DNA from: Paenibacillus ihbetae
GTDB lineage: Bacteria > Bacillota > Bacilli > Paenibacillales > Paenibacillaceae
NCBI RefSeq assembly: GCF_002741055.1
Contig: NZ_CP016809.1
Coordinates: 3,264,501 to 3,328,500 of the forward strand
DNA length: 64,000 nucleotides
Direction: 5' to 3'
The notes under the pieces were generated by a model. That model saw only the letters and a list, made by a program, of their open reading frames with translations, ran no database searches and had not been told where the DNA came from. Below are positions 42,242 to 51,669 of the stretch, one piece after another (position 1 is the stretch's first letter; each line of letters opens with the position of its first letter). Both the position numbers and the translations under genes were made by a program.

Positions 42242-42494
42242 TTTTTACATTTAATGTATTGCGATCGATCGGAAAGGATGGAGGTTTGGATGCTATGTTT
42301 CTCTATTGATCCCCGTTCAGGGGGGTTCGACGGCTGCGGAGGCTTTCCCGAAAGATCTGCCAACTACGGTTGAACTGGACATCCGTGCGATGGAACTCGG
42401 AGATACACGCTTCGTGAAGGACCTGATCCTACCGCCTGAAGTGACGGTCATCTCCGGGGATAACGAGCTTCTTGTATCCGTATCGAAGCCTTAA
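42242..42494 (+). pseudogene. C-terminal remnant of ribosomal protein L25 (Ctc/RplY)
   Basis: One frame reads FLHLMYCDRSERMEVWM (L25 equivalent: end of the N-terminal domain), and after a shift near 42315 another reads VQGGSTAAEAFPKDLPTTVE, LDIRAMELGDTRFVKDLILP, PEVTVISGDNELLVSVSKP-stop, which is the L25/TL5 C-terminal domain pattern (DLPTT-E-D-GD-DL-LP). The RNA-binding N-terminal domain is absent, and there is no suitable start. Intergenic remnant. Confidence 0.6.
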
Positions 42495-42658
42495 TGAGAT
42501 AGAGGCTGCTCCATTTGTAAAATGACTGTAAATAGCCAGATAGGAAATGAGCCCGGTACATACCGGGCTCATTTCATTTACGTCCACCAGTGCAAACATG
42601 GACACGCCGATCCCCCCGTCTGGCACAGACAGGGGATTCGCTGTTCAACTGCTATAAA

Positions 42659-43084
42659 TCATTTAACTTTAATAAATTCCTCATGCTTAAAGATCATTGA
42701 AGTGGCTGTTTGTCCATTCGCCGCAGTACCTGACAAGGATATTACAACGCCGTGCGCATTTTTACTCGTGTCACCTTCCATCACGACACGGAGCATGTTA
42801 TCTCCGCGGAAGGTATTAGGTCCAGAGGGGACTCTTAGGAAAGCACAGTTCCCTGCGGGGATGGTAACTTTTCGATGGAAGATTCTTATTTCCGGGGGAG
42901 TAGCCGGGTATAAGGCTCTTTCTCTACAAACATGCACTGATATATTTACAGTGGATGCACGGTTCGAAATATTTTTAAGACCGATTAGCAGCACCCTTAT
43001 GGCTCCCCCACGGGTACCGTCAACAGATGATGGCACGATAAAAGGACCTGATGTAAGCTTTACGTTTTTTCGCTTTGTCGGCAT
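42659..43084 (-). CDS. Protein of unknown function, beta-rich
   Basis: 141 aa, basic, no cysteine pattern except VHVCRERAL. Beta-sandwich-like alternation: GGAIRVLLIGLKNISNRAST, VNISVHVCRER, FRGDNMLRVVMEGDTSKNAH, VVISLSGTAANGQ. No signal peptide or membrane helix. RBS AAGGGAATG upstream of ATG 43084. Possibly a spore-surface or exported structural protein, but I cannot support a function. Confidence 0.55.
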   Translation of the reverse strand: MPTKRKNVKLTSGPFIVPSSVDGTRGGAIRVLLIGLKNISNRASTVNISVHVCRERALYPATPPEIRIFHRKVTIPAGNCAFLRVPSGPNTFRGDNMLRVVMEGDTSKNAHGVVISLSGTAANGQTATSMIFKHEEFIKVK

Positions 43085-43399
43085 GATTATTCATTCCCTT
43101 CTTAGTCGTTCATATTAAGTTATGTAAAGAAGGGAGGGCCCGTAATGGTCAGCCGCATAATAATAGATTAATAGGCTTGCTGGCTTTCGATGGTTCAATT
43201 GAATTTGTTAGGTTCGAGAACACAGTAAATTAGATATCACTGACATAGAATTCCTGGATTTGGAGCATAAAATCCGGATTTAACATAGATTTTACAAGAC
43301 ATTTACATATATATCATTGAATATGTCAGTGACATTCTTTATGTTCAAATTAGATCCCTTGCGGATTCGAGTCGACTCAACGATTAGAGGGATAATGTG
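43085..43399. other. Gap before the GntR/LacI gene
   Basis: AT-rich with short repeats of CACTGACAT/GTCAGTGACAT type (about 43237 and 43325). No gene seen; probably carries the promoter of the regulator gene. Confidence 0.4.
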
Positions 43400-44551
43400 A
43401 TGAAAGATATCCGTTTGACCAAACAGAACCAACTCTATCACCGGGTGGCCGATCAGGTCATCGAGATTATTCAAAGCCGCAGGCTGCGGCCGCATGATCC
43501 GGTTCCTTCGGAGGGCGAGCTTGCCAAGCTGTTCGGCGTCAGCCGGATGACGAGCAAGCTAGCGCTGCAGAAGCTGGCCGAGCAGGGTCTGGTGTACCGT
43601 CTGCCCCGAAGAGGAACGTTCCTCGCCGAACCGCAGGACGGACGGATCACGCAGGGAGGATTTCCTGCCCAGGATCCTGAGGCGGTTCCGGCGGTTGAGA
43701 AGCGGAGCGGGCAGATCGCGCTCATCATGCCTCACCTGTCCGATTATACTGCCCGAATCATCGCCGCCGCCGAGGCCGAAGTGCGAAAGCACGGCTGCGA
43801 CCTCATTTTGAAAATGACAAAGGATTGCGACGATGAGGAGCTTTGTCTGGAAAGGCTGGCCGAAGGAGGAATCACCGGCATTATTTTATTCCCTCAGGGG
43901 AGGAAGACCTGCAGCGATCAGGTTTTACGGTTAAAGCTGCAAAAGCTGCCGCTTGTCATCATTGACCGCATTTTCCATGAAGTAGAGATCGACTGCGTAT
44001 ATCACGACCACTATATGGGCTCCTACCAAATGACCAAGTATTTGATCGGGAAGGGGCACCGGGAAATCGGCTATACGTCGAACGCGATCGATCATATTAC
44101 AAGCCGGGAGGAGCGGTACCAAGGTTACATCCAGGCGCTGCTCGACCATAAAATCCCGGTCAAATACCAAAACATTCATTTCAGGAGCGTGGCTTGCAAT
44201 ACCAGCCGTATTCACGAACGCGATCCGGAACAGGAGCAGTTCATTCAGAACAACCCCCACATGACCGCCATCATGTGCGGTGACGACCATGTGGCCATCT
44301 CGACGATATATACCGCGCTCCATATGGATATCCCGGTCCCTGACAAGCTGTCCATCGTCGGGTTTTCCGATATCCAGTTGGCGGCCTATATTCCGATTCC
44401 GCTGACGACGGTTCGACAGGATACCGAGAGGCTTGCCCGATCGGCCGTTGATTTGCTGATGAAGCGCGTCGGCAGCTCCAACGAGAATCCGATCACGATT
44501 AAAATTCAAACATCGATTGTAGAACGAAAATCCGTTCTGTCCAGAACGTAA
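43400..44551 (+). CDS. GntR/LacI chimeric regulator (AraR-like)
   Basis: 383 aa. N-terminal GntR-type winged helix (about 8-75: LYHRVADQVIEIIQSRRLRP, VPSEGELAKLFGVSRMTSKL) fused to a LacI/periplasmic-binding-type effector domain (about 95-375: GQIALIMPHLSDYTARIIAA, MTAIMCGDDHVAISTIYTAL, PDKLSIVGFSDIQLAAYIPI, PLTTVRQDTERLARSAVDLL). Same layout as AraR. ATG 43400 is preferred over GTG 43397. It heads a co-oriented gene set (hydrolase and ABC importer), so it probably senses the imported compound. Confidence 0.92.
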   Translation: MKDIRLTKQNQLYHRVADQVIEIIQSRRLRPHDPVPSEGELAKLFGVSRMTSKLALQKLAEQGLVYRLPRRGTFLAEPQDGRITQGGFPAQDPEAVPAVEKRSGQIALIMPHLSDYTARIIAAAEAEVRKHGCDLILKMTKDCDDEELCLERLAEGGITGIILFPQGRKTCSDQVLRLKLQKLPLVIIDRIFHEVEIDCVYHDHYMGSYQMTKYLIGKGHREIGYTSNAIDHITSREERYQGYIQALLDHKIPVKYQNIHFRSVACNTSRIHERDPEQEQFIQNNPHMTAIMCGDDHVAISTIYTALHMDIPVPDKLSIVGFSDIQLAAYIPIPLTTVRQDTERLARSAVDLLMKRVGSSNENPITIKIQTSIVERKSVLSRT

Positions 44552-44591
44552 CATGGATCGCTACAGTTTGCATGGTAAGGAGAAATGACTT

Positions 44592-45410
44592 TTGAAGATA
44601 CACTTTCTAGGAACCGCAGCCGCAGAGGGCTTTCCCAATGCATTTTGCCATTGCGAGTATTGCAACAAAGCGCGGGAGCTTGGCGGGAAAAATATCCGCA
44701 CCCGAACTTCCGCCATCATTGACGATGTCATCAAGTTTGACTATTCCCCCGATTCCTATATGCAGGCGCTGCGGGACAACATTGATCTGGGGGCCATCGA
44801 GCATCTGCTCGTCACCCATTCCCATTCGGACCACTATAATGCCGCTGACCTGGAATGCCGCAGGGAAGGGATTGCGCACGGCCTCCAGCATCCGATGCAC
44901 ATTTATGGGAACGGTACCGTGATGCATCACACGCGTGCCGCGATCGGCCGCTTTGAAGGACAGCGATATGCTTTCCATCTGGTGCGTCCGTTCGAGACGT
45001 TCAGGATGGGCGATGCGCGGGTAACGCCGTTGTTGGCGGATCATGACCGCATGGAAACCTGTCTGCTGTACGTGATTGAGAAGGATGGGAAAGCACTGCT
45101 GTACGGACATGATTCGGGATGGTTCCCGGAAGCGACGTGGGCATGGTTAAAGGGCAAGAATCTGGATTGCGCCATCCTTGATTGCACGCACGGCTATACG
45201 GGAAATTCCCGCGACCGCAATCATATGTGCGTGGAAACGGTGCTGGAGGCTCAGCGCGAGTTCCAAAAAGAAAACATTCTGAAGCCCGAAGGCAAAATCG
45301 TCGTCACGCACTTTAGCCATAATTCCAAGCTGCTTCACGATGAGTTTGTCCGCATCTTCAATCCCGTCGGAATTGTGCCGGCTTATGACGGGTTAATCAT
45401 AAACATTTGA
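44592..45410 (+). CDS. PhnP-like metallo-beta-lactamase-fold hydrolase
   Basis: 272 aa, TTG start at 44592 with AAGGAG 9 nt upstream. Marks: MKIHFLGTAAAEGFPN with HCEYCNKARELGG (cysteines as in the structural zinc site of PhnP), metal motif THSHSDH (about residues 76-82), HDSGW and LDCTHG. PhnP is a cyclic-phosphate phosphodiesterase of phosphonate use; the likeness is to the family, not proof of the reaction. Sits between the regulator and an ABC importer of the 2-aminoethylphosphonate/iron type. Confidence 0.88.
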   Translation: MKIHFLGTAAAEGFPNAFCHCEYCNKARELGGKNIRTRTSAIIDDVIKFDYSPDSYMQALRDNIDLGAIEHLLVTHSHSDHYNAADLECRREGIAHGLQHPMHIYGNGTVMHHTRAAIGRFEGQRYAFHLVRPFETFRMGDARVTPLLADHDRMETCLLYVIEKDGKALLYGHDSGWFPEATWAWLKGKNLDCAILDCTHGYTGNSRDRNHMCVETVLEAQREFQKENILKPEGKIVVTHFSHNSKLLHDEFVRIFNPVGIVPAYDGLIINI

Positions 45411-45452
45411 AACGCAATTAAGAAGAATGATTAAAGGAGAGTTGGGATAATC

Positions 45453-46565
45453 ATGAGAAAATTGACAATGGCAGTCTTGCTCCTCATCTTGTGTATGGTC
45501 GTATCCGCTTGCGGCGGCAACAATGCCGGCAATGCAAACACGGGCGATTCGGGTGCCGCAGCGCCGGCCGGAACATCCGGGACGGACTCGTCTTCCGAAC
45601 CGGCCAAGCATGAGAAGCTGATCGTGTACACGAATGCAAACTCCGACGGCCGCGGCGAATGGTTGATCGAGCAAGCGAAGAGCGCGGGCTTTGACATCGA
45701 AATTGTCGGAGCGGGCGGCGCCGATTTGACGAACCGGCTGATCGCCGAGAAGAACAACCCGATCGCGGACGTCGTATACGGCTTGAACAATATGCTGTAT
45801 GAGAATTTGAAGAAGGAAGACGTTCTGGCTAAGTTTGTTCCAAGCTGGGCCGGAGATGTTGAGCAGGGCCTGAACGATCCGGAAGGCTACTACCACGGTC
45901 TTGTGAAGCAAGCGATTCTGCTTGGTTACAACCCGAACGAATTCACGGCAGATACCGCTCCGAAGGACTGGACGGACCTTTATAAGAACGACGCGTTCAA
46001 AGGGAAATACGAGGCTCCTACGCTCCTTGGACAAAACACACCGCGCCTTGTTGTAGCGGGAATTCTGACCCGATTCCAGGATCCGAATGGCGATCTCGGC
46101 ATCTCCGAGGAAGGCTGGAACGAAATTCAACAGCTCTATGATAACGGGGTTAACGCTGTCGAGGGCGAAGACTTCTATGCTAATCTGGCGAGCGGCAAAA
46201 CACCGCTGGGAGCATTGGTGTCCGGAACCTTGGAGCAGAAGGAAGAGCAGTATAAAGTGAAGGCAGGCATCGTCAGTCCGGAAATCGGCGTGCCGATGGT
46301 CGTAGAACACGCTGCGATCGTGAACGGAACGAAGAAGCAGGCAACGGCGGAACGATTCGTGGAATGGATGGGATCTGCAGAAGTCCAAGGACAATTCGCG
46401 GCACAGTTCAATGCGATGCCGGCCAATACGAAAGCGGCCGAGCAAGCCAATGCATCCGTCAAGGAGCTGTATTCTACCTTAAAACCGCAGGAGCTGGATT
46501 GGGCCTTCATCGCCGAAAACATGGATCAGTGGGCGGAGAAAATCGAGCTGGAGATTATGCAATAA
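45453..46565 (+). CDS. ABC-importer substrate-binding lipoprotein
   Basis: 370 aa. Lipoprotein signal with lipobox VSAC (C20), then a low-complexity linker (GGNNAGNANTGDSGAAAPAG) and a binding domain of the Fbp/2-aminoethylphosphonate type (EKLIVYTNANSDGRGEWLIE, PIADVVYGLNNMLYENL, FVEWMGSAEVQGQFA). AAAGGAGA upstream of ATG 45453. First gene of the importer; the substrate may be a phosphonate, iron complex or polyol phosphate. Confidence 0.9.
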   Translation: MRKLTMAVLLLILCMVVSACGGNNAGNANTGDSGAAAPAGTSGTDSSSEPAKHEKLIVYTNANSDGRGEWLIEQAKSAGFDIEIVGAGGADLTNRLIAEKNNPIADVVYGLNNMLYENLKKEDVLAKFVPSWAGDVEQGLNDPEGYYHGLVKQAILLGYNPNEFTADTAPKDWTDLYKNDAFKGKYEAPTLLGQNTPRLVVAGILTRFQDPNGDLGISEEGWNEIQQLYDNGVNAVEGEDFYANLASGKTPLGALVSGTLEQKEEQYKVKAGIVSPEIGVPMVVEHAAIVNGTKKQATAERFVEWMGSAEVQGQFAAQFNAMPANTKAAEQANASVKELYSTLKPQELDWAFIAENMDQWAEKIELEIMQ

Positions 46566-46583
46566 GAAGGAATGGAGTCAAGC

Positions 46584-46615
46584 CGGCTGTATATTGGGAG
46601 GCCAATATACAGCCG
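46584..46615 (+). other. Perfect 14-bp RNA hairpin between binding protein and ATPase genes
   Basis: CGGCTGTATATTGG and CCAATATACAGCCG are perfect arms with a GAGG loop. No T run follows (TTCATTC). Probably a stabilising or processing stem that raises the binding-protein level over the membrane parts, as in other ABC operons. Confidence 0.75.
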
Positions 46616-46649
46616 TTCATTCAAGAACAACAAAAAGGAAGAGTATACG

Positions 46650-47678
46650 ATGATTACATTCCAAAACGTGGACATTAAATTCGGAGCGTTTCATGCGGTC
46701 AAAAACCTCAATTTGCATATTCGGGAAGGGGAATTTTTCACGTTCCTTGGTCCTTCGGGCTGCGGGAAAACGACGACCCTTCGCAGTCTGGTCGGATTTA
46801 TTACGCCTACGAGCGGACAGATTCTGCTGAGAGATACCGACATTACCCATACGCCGATCGAAAAACGGGAGATCGGGATGGTGTTTCAAAGCTATGCGCT
46901 GTTTCCGACAATGAATGTGTTCGAGAATATCGCCTTCGGCTTGCGGGTTAAGAAGATTTCCAAGACGGAAGTGGACCGTAAAGTACGGGATATTGCCCGT
47001 AAGGTCGATTTGAAGGATGAACAGCTCTTCAAGAAAGTATCGGAGCTATCCGGCGGCCAGCAGCAGCGCGTGGCGATTGCCAGAGCGCTGGTATTGACGC
47101 CGAGCATCCTGGTGCTGGACGAGCCATTATCCAATCTGGACGCGAAGCTGCGGGTACAGCTTCGAAACGAGCTGAAGCAATTGCAGAAGAAATTCGGGAT
47201 CACGACGATCTACGTCACGCACGACCAGGAAGAAGCGTTGACGCTGTCCGACCGGATCGGCGTATTCAATCAAGGGGTCCTGGAGCAAGTAGGCACGCCC
47301 CTGGAGGTCTACAACCAATCCCGGACAGAGTTTGTGTGCAATTTTATCGGGGATATTAACCGGATCGATCCGCAGGTGATAACAAACAGCCGGTTGCATG
47401 AGGTGGTCCGCCCGGGAAATATCGCCTACGTCCGGAATGAAAAGGTAAGTCTGCTGCCCCTGCCGGGCATCGATACGATCCAGCTGAAAGGCAAGATTGC
47501 GGAGCGGGAATTTTACGGATTATACAGCAAATATGTGCTGGAGATTTCCGGCGGCGGACAATTAAAGACCATCGAAAAAGAGAGCCGGCTCGTCCATCAT
47601 GAGGTTGGCGACGAGGTGGATATTTATATTCCGGTAGGCGATATTTTGCAGTACCCGATGAAGGAGGGGGAAGCATGA
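46650..47678 (+). CDS. ABC-importer ATP-binding protein
   Basis: 342-aa ATPase: Walker A GPSGCGKTT (about residue 38), Q-loop, signature LSGGQQQR, Walker B ILVLDEP, H-loop VTHD, then a TOBE-type C-terminal domain. FbpC/PotA-like. The start MITFQNVDIKFGAF at 46650 has AAGGAAG 8 nt upstream; the longer frame to 46572 covers the hairpin. Overlaps the permease gene by 4 nt. Confidence 0.93.
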   Translation: MITFQNVDIKFGAFHAVKNLNLHIREGEFFTFLGPSGCGKTTTLRSLVGFITPTSGQILLRDTDITHTPIEKREIGMVFQSYALFPTMNVFENIAFGLRVKKISKTEVDRKVRDIARKVDLKDEQLFKKVSELSGGQQQRVAIARALVLTPSILVLDEPLSNLDAKLRVQLRNELKQLQKKFGITTIYVTHDQEEALTLSDRIGVFNQGVLEQVGTPLEVYNQSRTEFVCNFIGDINRIDPQVITNSRLHEVVRPGNIAYVRNEKVSLLPLPGIDTIQLKGKIAEREFYGLYSKYVLEISGGGQLKTIEKESRLVHHEVGDEVDIYIPVGDILQYPMKEGEA

Positions 47679-49384
47679 ATGTCCGGAGCCTAAACACCCG
47701 GCTGGCTTCCATGAACCCAATCGCCATCATCCTGTACGGATTGATTATTTGGTTCGTCATTGCCTTCCTAATTTATCCGAACTTGAATATTTACGGCGAA
47801 ATCTTCTTTAAAGACGGCAAATTTACGCTGGAGGCGGCGGAAAAGCTGCTGTCGTCCGAACGGGCGATGAAAAGTTTGTATAACAGCTTTATTCTGGCGT
47901 TCTCGCTTGTCGTTACGGTAAACATCGTGGGCATTACGCTCGTGCTGATCTCGGAATACTTCGATATCAAAGGGGCGAAGATCCTAAAGCTGGGATATTC
48001 GACGACGCTGATTTACAGCGGGGTCGTGCTGGTGTCCGGATATAAATTCGTGTATGGCGAAGAGGGGTTTATGACCAAGCTCTTGGTCCGCATCTTCCCT
48101 TCGTTTGATACGACCTGGTTCCATGGGTACTGGGCGGTTCTATTCGTCATGACGTTCGCCTGCACGTCCAACCACTTCCTGTTCTTGAGCAATGCCATTC
48201 GCAAAATCGACTTCCAGACCGTAGAAGCGGCGAGAAATATGGGGGCGTCTGCATGGTACATCCTCCGGCGGGTCGTGCTTCCGGTTCTGAAGCCAACCAT
48301 TTATGCGCTGACGATTCTGACCTTCCTGACCGGCCTTGCTGCGACGTCCGCACCGCTCATCCTCGGCGGGAAGGAATTCCAGACGATTACGCCGATGATC
48401 CTGACTTTTTCGAAAAGCATGACGTCGAGGGATCTGGCCGCGCTGCTGGCCCTTATTCTCGGTTTGGCGACACTGGTGCTGTTAACCGTGATGATCCGGT
48501 TTGAACGCAAGGGCAACTTCATGTCGGTCTCCAAAGTCAAGTCCGAGCTGGTCAAGCAGAAAATCCGGCACAAAGTCGGGAATGTGGCCGCTCATATTCT
48601 GGCATACGGCCTGTTTGTGCTCTATATCGTTCCGGTCGTGCTCATCATTCTCTTTTCGTTCACCGATTCGGCCAGCATCACAACCGCCACGCTGAATCCG
48701 AACAGCTTCACCTTGGATAATTACATTCAAGTGTTTTCATCCATGTCGGCATTCAAGCCGTATCTCGTGAGCATCGTCTATGCTGCCGCAGCCTCGGTCA
48801 TCGTTGTTGCGTTGACGCTGGCGGTCTCCAGATTATTGCATAAATATAATAACAAGTGGACGCTTGCCCTGGAATACTCGCTGCTGATCCCATGGATCCT
48901 GCCTTCGACATTAATCGCGATCGGACTGATCGTAACGTTTAATACGCCCAAGCTGGTGATCGGGAATTCGGTTCTGGTGGGAACGGTCTGGATGCTGTTG
49001 ATCGCGTATGTGATCGTTCATATTCCTTTCACCCTGCGTATGGTAAAGGCATCATTCTTCAGCTTGGACGGCAATTTGGAAGATGCGGCAAGAAACCTGG
49101 GCGCCAAACCCTTCTATACGTTCAGGAAAGTGCTGCTGCCCATCATTCTTCCGTCGACGTTAGCGGTCCTTGCCTTGAATTTCAACGGGATTTTGGCCGA
49201 TTACGACGTTACGGTGTTCCTCTATCATCCCTTGTACCAACCGTTAGGAATCGTCATCAAGAACAGCACGGATGCGCAGGCCGCAGCGGATACTAAAGCG
49301 TTAACCTTGGTGTATTCCGTAATATTGATGATCATGTCCACCATTACTTTATATTTTGTATATGGCAGAAACAGCAGAACTTGA
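47675..49384 (+). CDS. ABC-importer permease, two fused halves
   Basis: 569-aa FbpB-type permease with about 12 helices and two BPD_transp_1 domains; each has an EAA loop (VEAARNMGASAWYILRRVVL, about residue 185; LEDAARNLGAKPFYTFRKVL, about residue 470). This is a single-gene homodimer-like permease, as in iron(III) and 2-aminoethylphosphonate importers. ATG overlaps the ATPase stop (ATGA). Confidence 0.92.
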   Translation: MNVRSLNTRLASMNPIAIILYGLIIWFVIAFLIYPNLNIYGEIFFKDGKFTLEAAEKLLSSERAMKSLYNSFILAFSLVVTVNIVGITLVLISEYFDIKGAKILKLGYSTTLIYSGVVLVSGYKFVYGEEGFMTKLLVRIFPSFDTTWFHGYWAVLFVMTFACTSNHFLFLSNAIRKIDFQTVEAARNMGASAWYILRRVVLPVLKPTIYALTILTFLTGLAATSAPLILGGKEFQTITPMILTFSKSMTSRDLAALLALILGLATLVLLTVMIRFERKGNFMSVSKVKSELVKQKIRHKVGNVAAHILAYGLFVLYIVPVVLIILFSFTDSASITTATLNPNSFTLDNYIQVFSSMSAFKPYLVSIVYAAAASVIVVALTLAVSRLLHKYNNKWTLALEYSLLIPWILPSTLIAIGLIVTFNTPKLVIGNSVLVGTVWMLLIAYVIVHIPFTLRMVKASFFSLDGNLEDAARNLGAKPFYTFRKVLLPIILPSTLAVLALNFNGILADYDVTVFLYHPLYQPLGIVIKNSTDAQAAADTKALTLVYSVILMIMSTITLYFVYGRNSRT

Positions 49385-49451
49385 AGGTAAAAATTCCGAA
49401 ATAGCGGCATACTATAAAACAATGCACATCCCTGACACATGAAGATAATAC

Positions 49452-49479
49452 TTGACATCAAACGTATTGGTGATATACA
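49452..49479 (+). promoter_or_regulatory. Promoter of the T-box leader
   Basis: TTGACA (49452-49457) and TATACA (49474-49479), 16 bp apart. The transcript would start near 49486, exactly before the leader structure. Confidence 0.65.
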
Positions 49480-49487
49480 TTGTTTCT

Positions 49488-49782
49488 AATATTTAAAACG
49501 TTGAAAAGGAATAGTACGTTTTTCAAAACGTGAAGAGAGCTGTTGGATGGTGCGAAACAGCCGTGGAGAAAATCGGAACTCGCCTTGGAGTTGCTCGCTG
49601 AACCCGTAGAGTAGGTGGAGCCGGAGCCTGACCGTTATCTTCAGGAGGATGCAAGGATTGTGCGTTGCTGCCAGCCCTGTATCCGTAGAGTGCATGCTGA
49701 TGACGGCATGAATTCGGAGTGGTACCGCGTAAGATGTCAAAGTCTTTCGTCTCCTGTTATTGGAGATGGAAGGCTTTTTTTG
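49488..49782 (+). promoter_or_regulatory. T-box riboswitch, probably leucine-specific
   Basis: Stem I begins with GAAGAGAGCTG and has the typical GGAACTCGCC...GGAGTTGCTCGCTGAAC order; the candidate specifier is CTC (49579-49581, leucine). The T-box sequence GAGTGGTACCGCG is at 49717-49729 and the terminator GTCTTTCGTCTCC/GGAGATGGAAGGC with seven T at about 49740-49780. Uncharged tRNA-Leu would form the antiterminator and switch on leuA. The specifier choice is inference from the context and the gene. Confidence 0.85.
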
Positions 49783-49837
49783 TGCATCCGGATCTTTTGC
49801 AGTTAAGCACAGGAAATCGATGAGAGGAAGGATATCC

Positions 49838-51499
49838 ATGAAAAATGTTGAGAAATACGCCAGAGGATATTTTATGCCGCCGGAGACAAGCTTGAGCTGG
49901 ACCCAAAAGGAATACATTACCGAGGCGCCGATTTGGTGCAGCGTCGACCTTCGCGACGGAAACCAGGCATTGATCGTTCCGATGAATTTGGAGGAGAAGC
50001 TGGAATACTTCAAATTGCTTGTGGAGATCGGGTTCAAGGAGATCGAGGTCGGATTCCCCGCGGCATCGGAGACGGAGTTCACCTTTCTGCGCACATTGAT
50101 CGAGCAGGATTTGATCCCGGATGACGTTACGATCCAAGTGCTGACCCAATCGAGAGAGCACATCATCCGCAAAACGTTTGAATCGCTGAAGGGCGCGAAG
50201 AAGGCCGTCGTCCATTTGTACAACTCGACCTCCGTAGCGCAGCGGGAACAGGTATTCCGCAAGTCCAAACAAGAGATTATCGACATTGCCGTGAGCGGCG
50301 CCAAGCTGCTCAAAGAATGCGCTGCCGAGACGGAAGGAAACTTCCAGTTCCAGTATTCGCCGGAGAGCTTCACCGGTACGGAGATCGAGTTTGCCCTGGA
50401 CATCTGCAACAGCGTGCTCGACGTATGGCAGCCGACGGCCGAGAACCCGGTTATCATAAACCTTCCTGCAACAGTCTCCATGTCGATGCCTCACGTCTAC
50501 GCAAGTCAGATCGAGTATATGAGCGAGAATCTGAGCTTCCGGGAGCATGTCATTTTGTCGGTCCATCCGCATAACGACAGAGGAACGGGCGTGGCGGATG
50601 CGGAGCTGGGAATGCTGGCCGGAGCCCAGCGCGTCGAAGGCACGTTGTTCGGAAACGGCGAGAGAACGGGGAACGTCGACATCGTGACGCTGGCGCTCAA
50701 CATGTACTCGCACGGGGTGGACCCGAAGCTGAATTTTGAGAACATCCCTGCGATCATCTCCGTCTATGAACGGCTGACCAAGATGAAAGTAAGCGAGAGA
50801 CATCCTTACGGAGGCGAGCTGGTATTCACCGCTTTCTCGGGCTCGCACCAGGATGCCATTGCAAAAGGAATGAAGTGGCGCGAGGAACAAGAGCCGCGGC
50901 ATTGGTCGGTTCCTTATCTGCTGATTGATCCCAAGGATATCGGCAGGGAGTATGAAGGCGATATTATCCGCATTAACAGCCAGTCCGGCAAAGGCGGCAT
51001 CGGATATGTCCTGCAGCTGAAGTACGGACTCGATCTCCCGGCGAAAATGCGCGAAAACTTCGGATACTTCGTGAAGAACGTATCGGATCAACAGCAGAAG
51101 GAATTGATGCCGGATGAAATTTACGACATTTTCGTGAAGGAATATGTGAACATAACATCTCCTGTCGAGTTTATCAAATACCGGATGACGGACAATGAAG
51201 ATTTCCATACGACCGTCACGATCCGAACCGGCAATGAAGTCAAGGAGATTGAGGGCACCGGAAACGGAAGACTTGATGCCATCAGCAATGCGCTCCAAAC
51301 CGAGCTTGGAATGAACTATACCGACTTGATCTATAAAGAACACGCTTTGGAAACAGGCTCGAAGTCACAAGCGGTCTCTTACATCGGTATAACGGCTGCT
51401 GACGGCAGCGTATATTGGGGCTGCGGCATTGACGTTGATATTATGACCTCGTCTGTAAAAGCGCTGTTTAGCGCCGTGAATCAATTTAGCCGGAAATGA
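49838..51499 (+). CDS. leuA: 2-isopropylmalate synthase, long (type 2) form
   Basis: 553-aa enzyme condensing acetyl-CoA and 2-oxoisovalerate, first step of leucine synthesis. HMGL-like TIM barrel with VDLRDGNQALIVPM, EVGFPAASETEF, metal ligand HPHNDRGTG and GNGERTGNVD, then the C-terminal LeuA dimer/allosteric domain (about 425-553). The alignment pattern is that of the yeast/actinobacterial LeuA2 group, not the ~510-aa Bacillus LeuA. ATG 49838 with GAGGAAGG upstream. Under the T-box; no leuBCD follow, so it is a lone gene, maybe a second copy. Confidence 0.92.
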   Translation: MKNVEKYARGYFMPPETSLSWTQKEYITEAPIWCSVDLRDGNQALIVPMNLEEKLEYFKLLVEIGFKEIEVGFPAASETEFTFLRTLIEQDLIPDDVTIQVLTQSREHIIRKTFESLKGAKKAVVHLYNSTSVAQREQVFRKSKQEIIDIAVSGAKLLKECAAETEGNFQFQYSPESFTGTEIEFALDICNSVLDVWQPTAENPVIINLPATVSMSMPHVYASQIEYMSENLSFREHVILSVHPHNDRGTGVADAELGMLAGAQRVEGTLFGNGERTGNVDIVTLALNMYSHGVDPKLNFENIPAIISVYERLTKMKVSERHPYGGELVFTAFSGSHQDAIAKGMKWREEQEPRHWSVPYLLIDPKDIGREYEGDIIRINSQSGKGGIGYVLQLKYGLDLPAKMRENFGYFVKNVSDQQQKELMPDEIYDIFVKEYVNITSPVEFIKYRMTDNEDFHTTVTIRTGNEVKEIEGTGNGRLDAISNALQTELGMNYTDLIYKEHALETGSKSQAVSYIGITAADGSVYWGCGIDVDIMTSSVKALFSAVNQFSRK

Positions 51500-51540
51500 G
51501 CCAACTAAAGTCTGAGTTCATGGACTGCTTATAGAACAAG

Positions 51541-51576
51541 AACAACCGACCTGCTTTTGGGGTCGGTTGTTTTTAT
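51541..51576 (+). terminator. Terminator after leuA
   Basis: AACAACCGACC and GGTCGGTTGTT are perfect 11-bp arms, followed by TTTATTT. Confidence 0.88.
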
Positions 51577-51669
51577 TTGGAATCCTAGGCTAAGCTGTCA
51601 TGTCACAAAAGACATCTGCTATTTGTCTCATCTATGTATCAGAAATACAGGATAAGGGAGAGATCGAAG

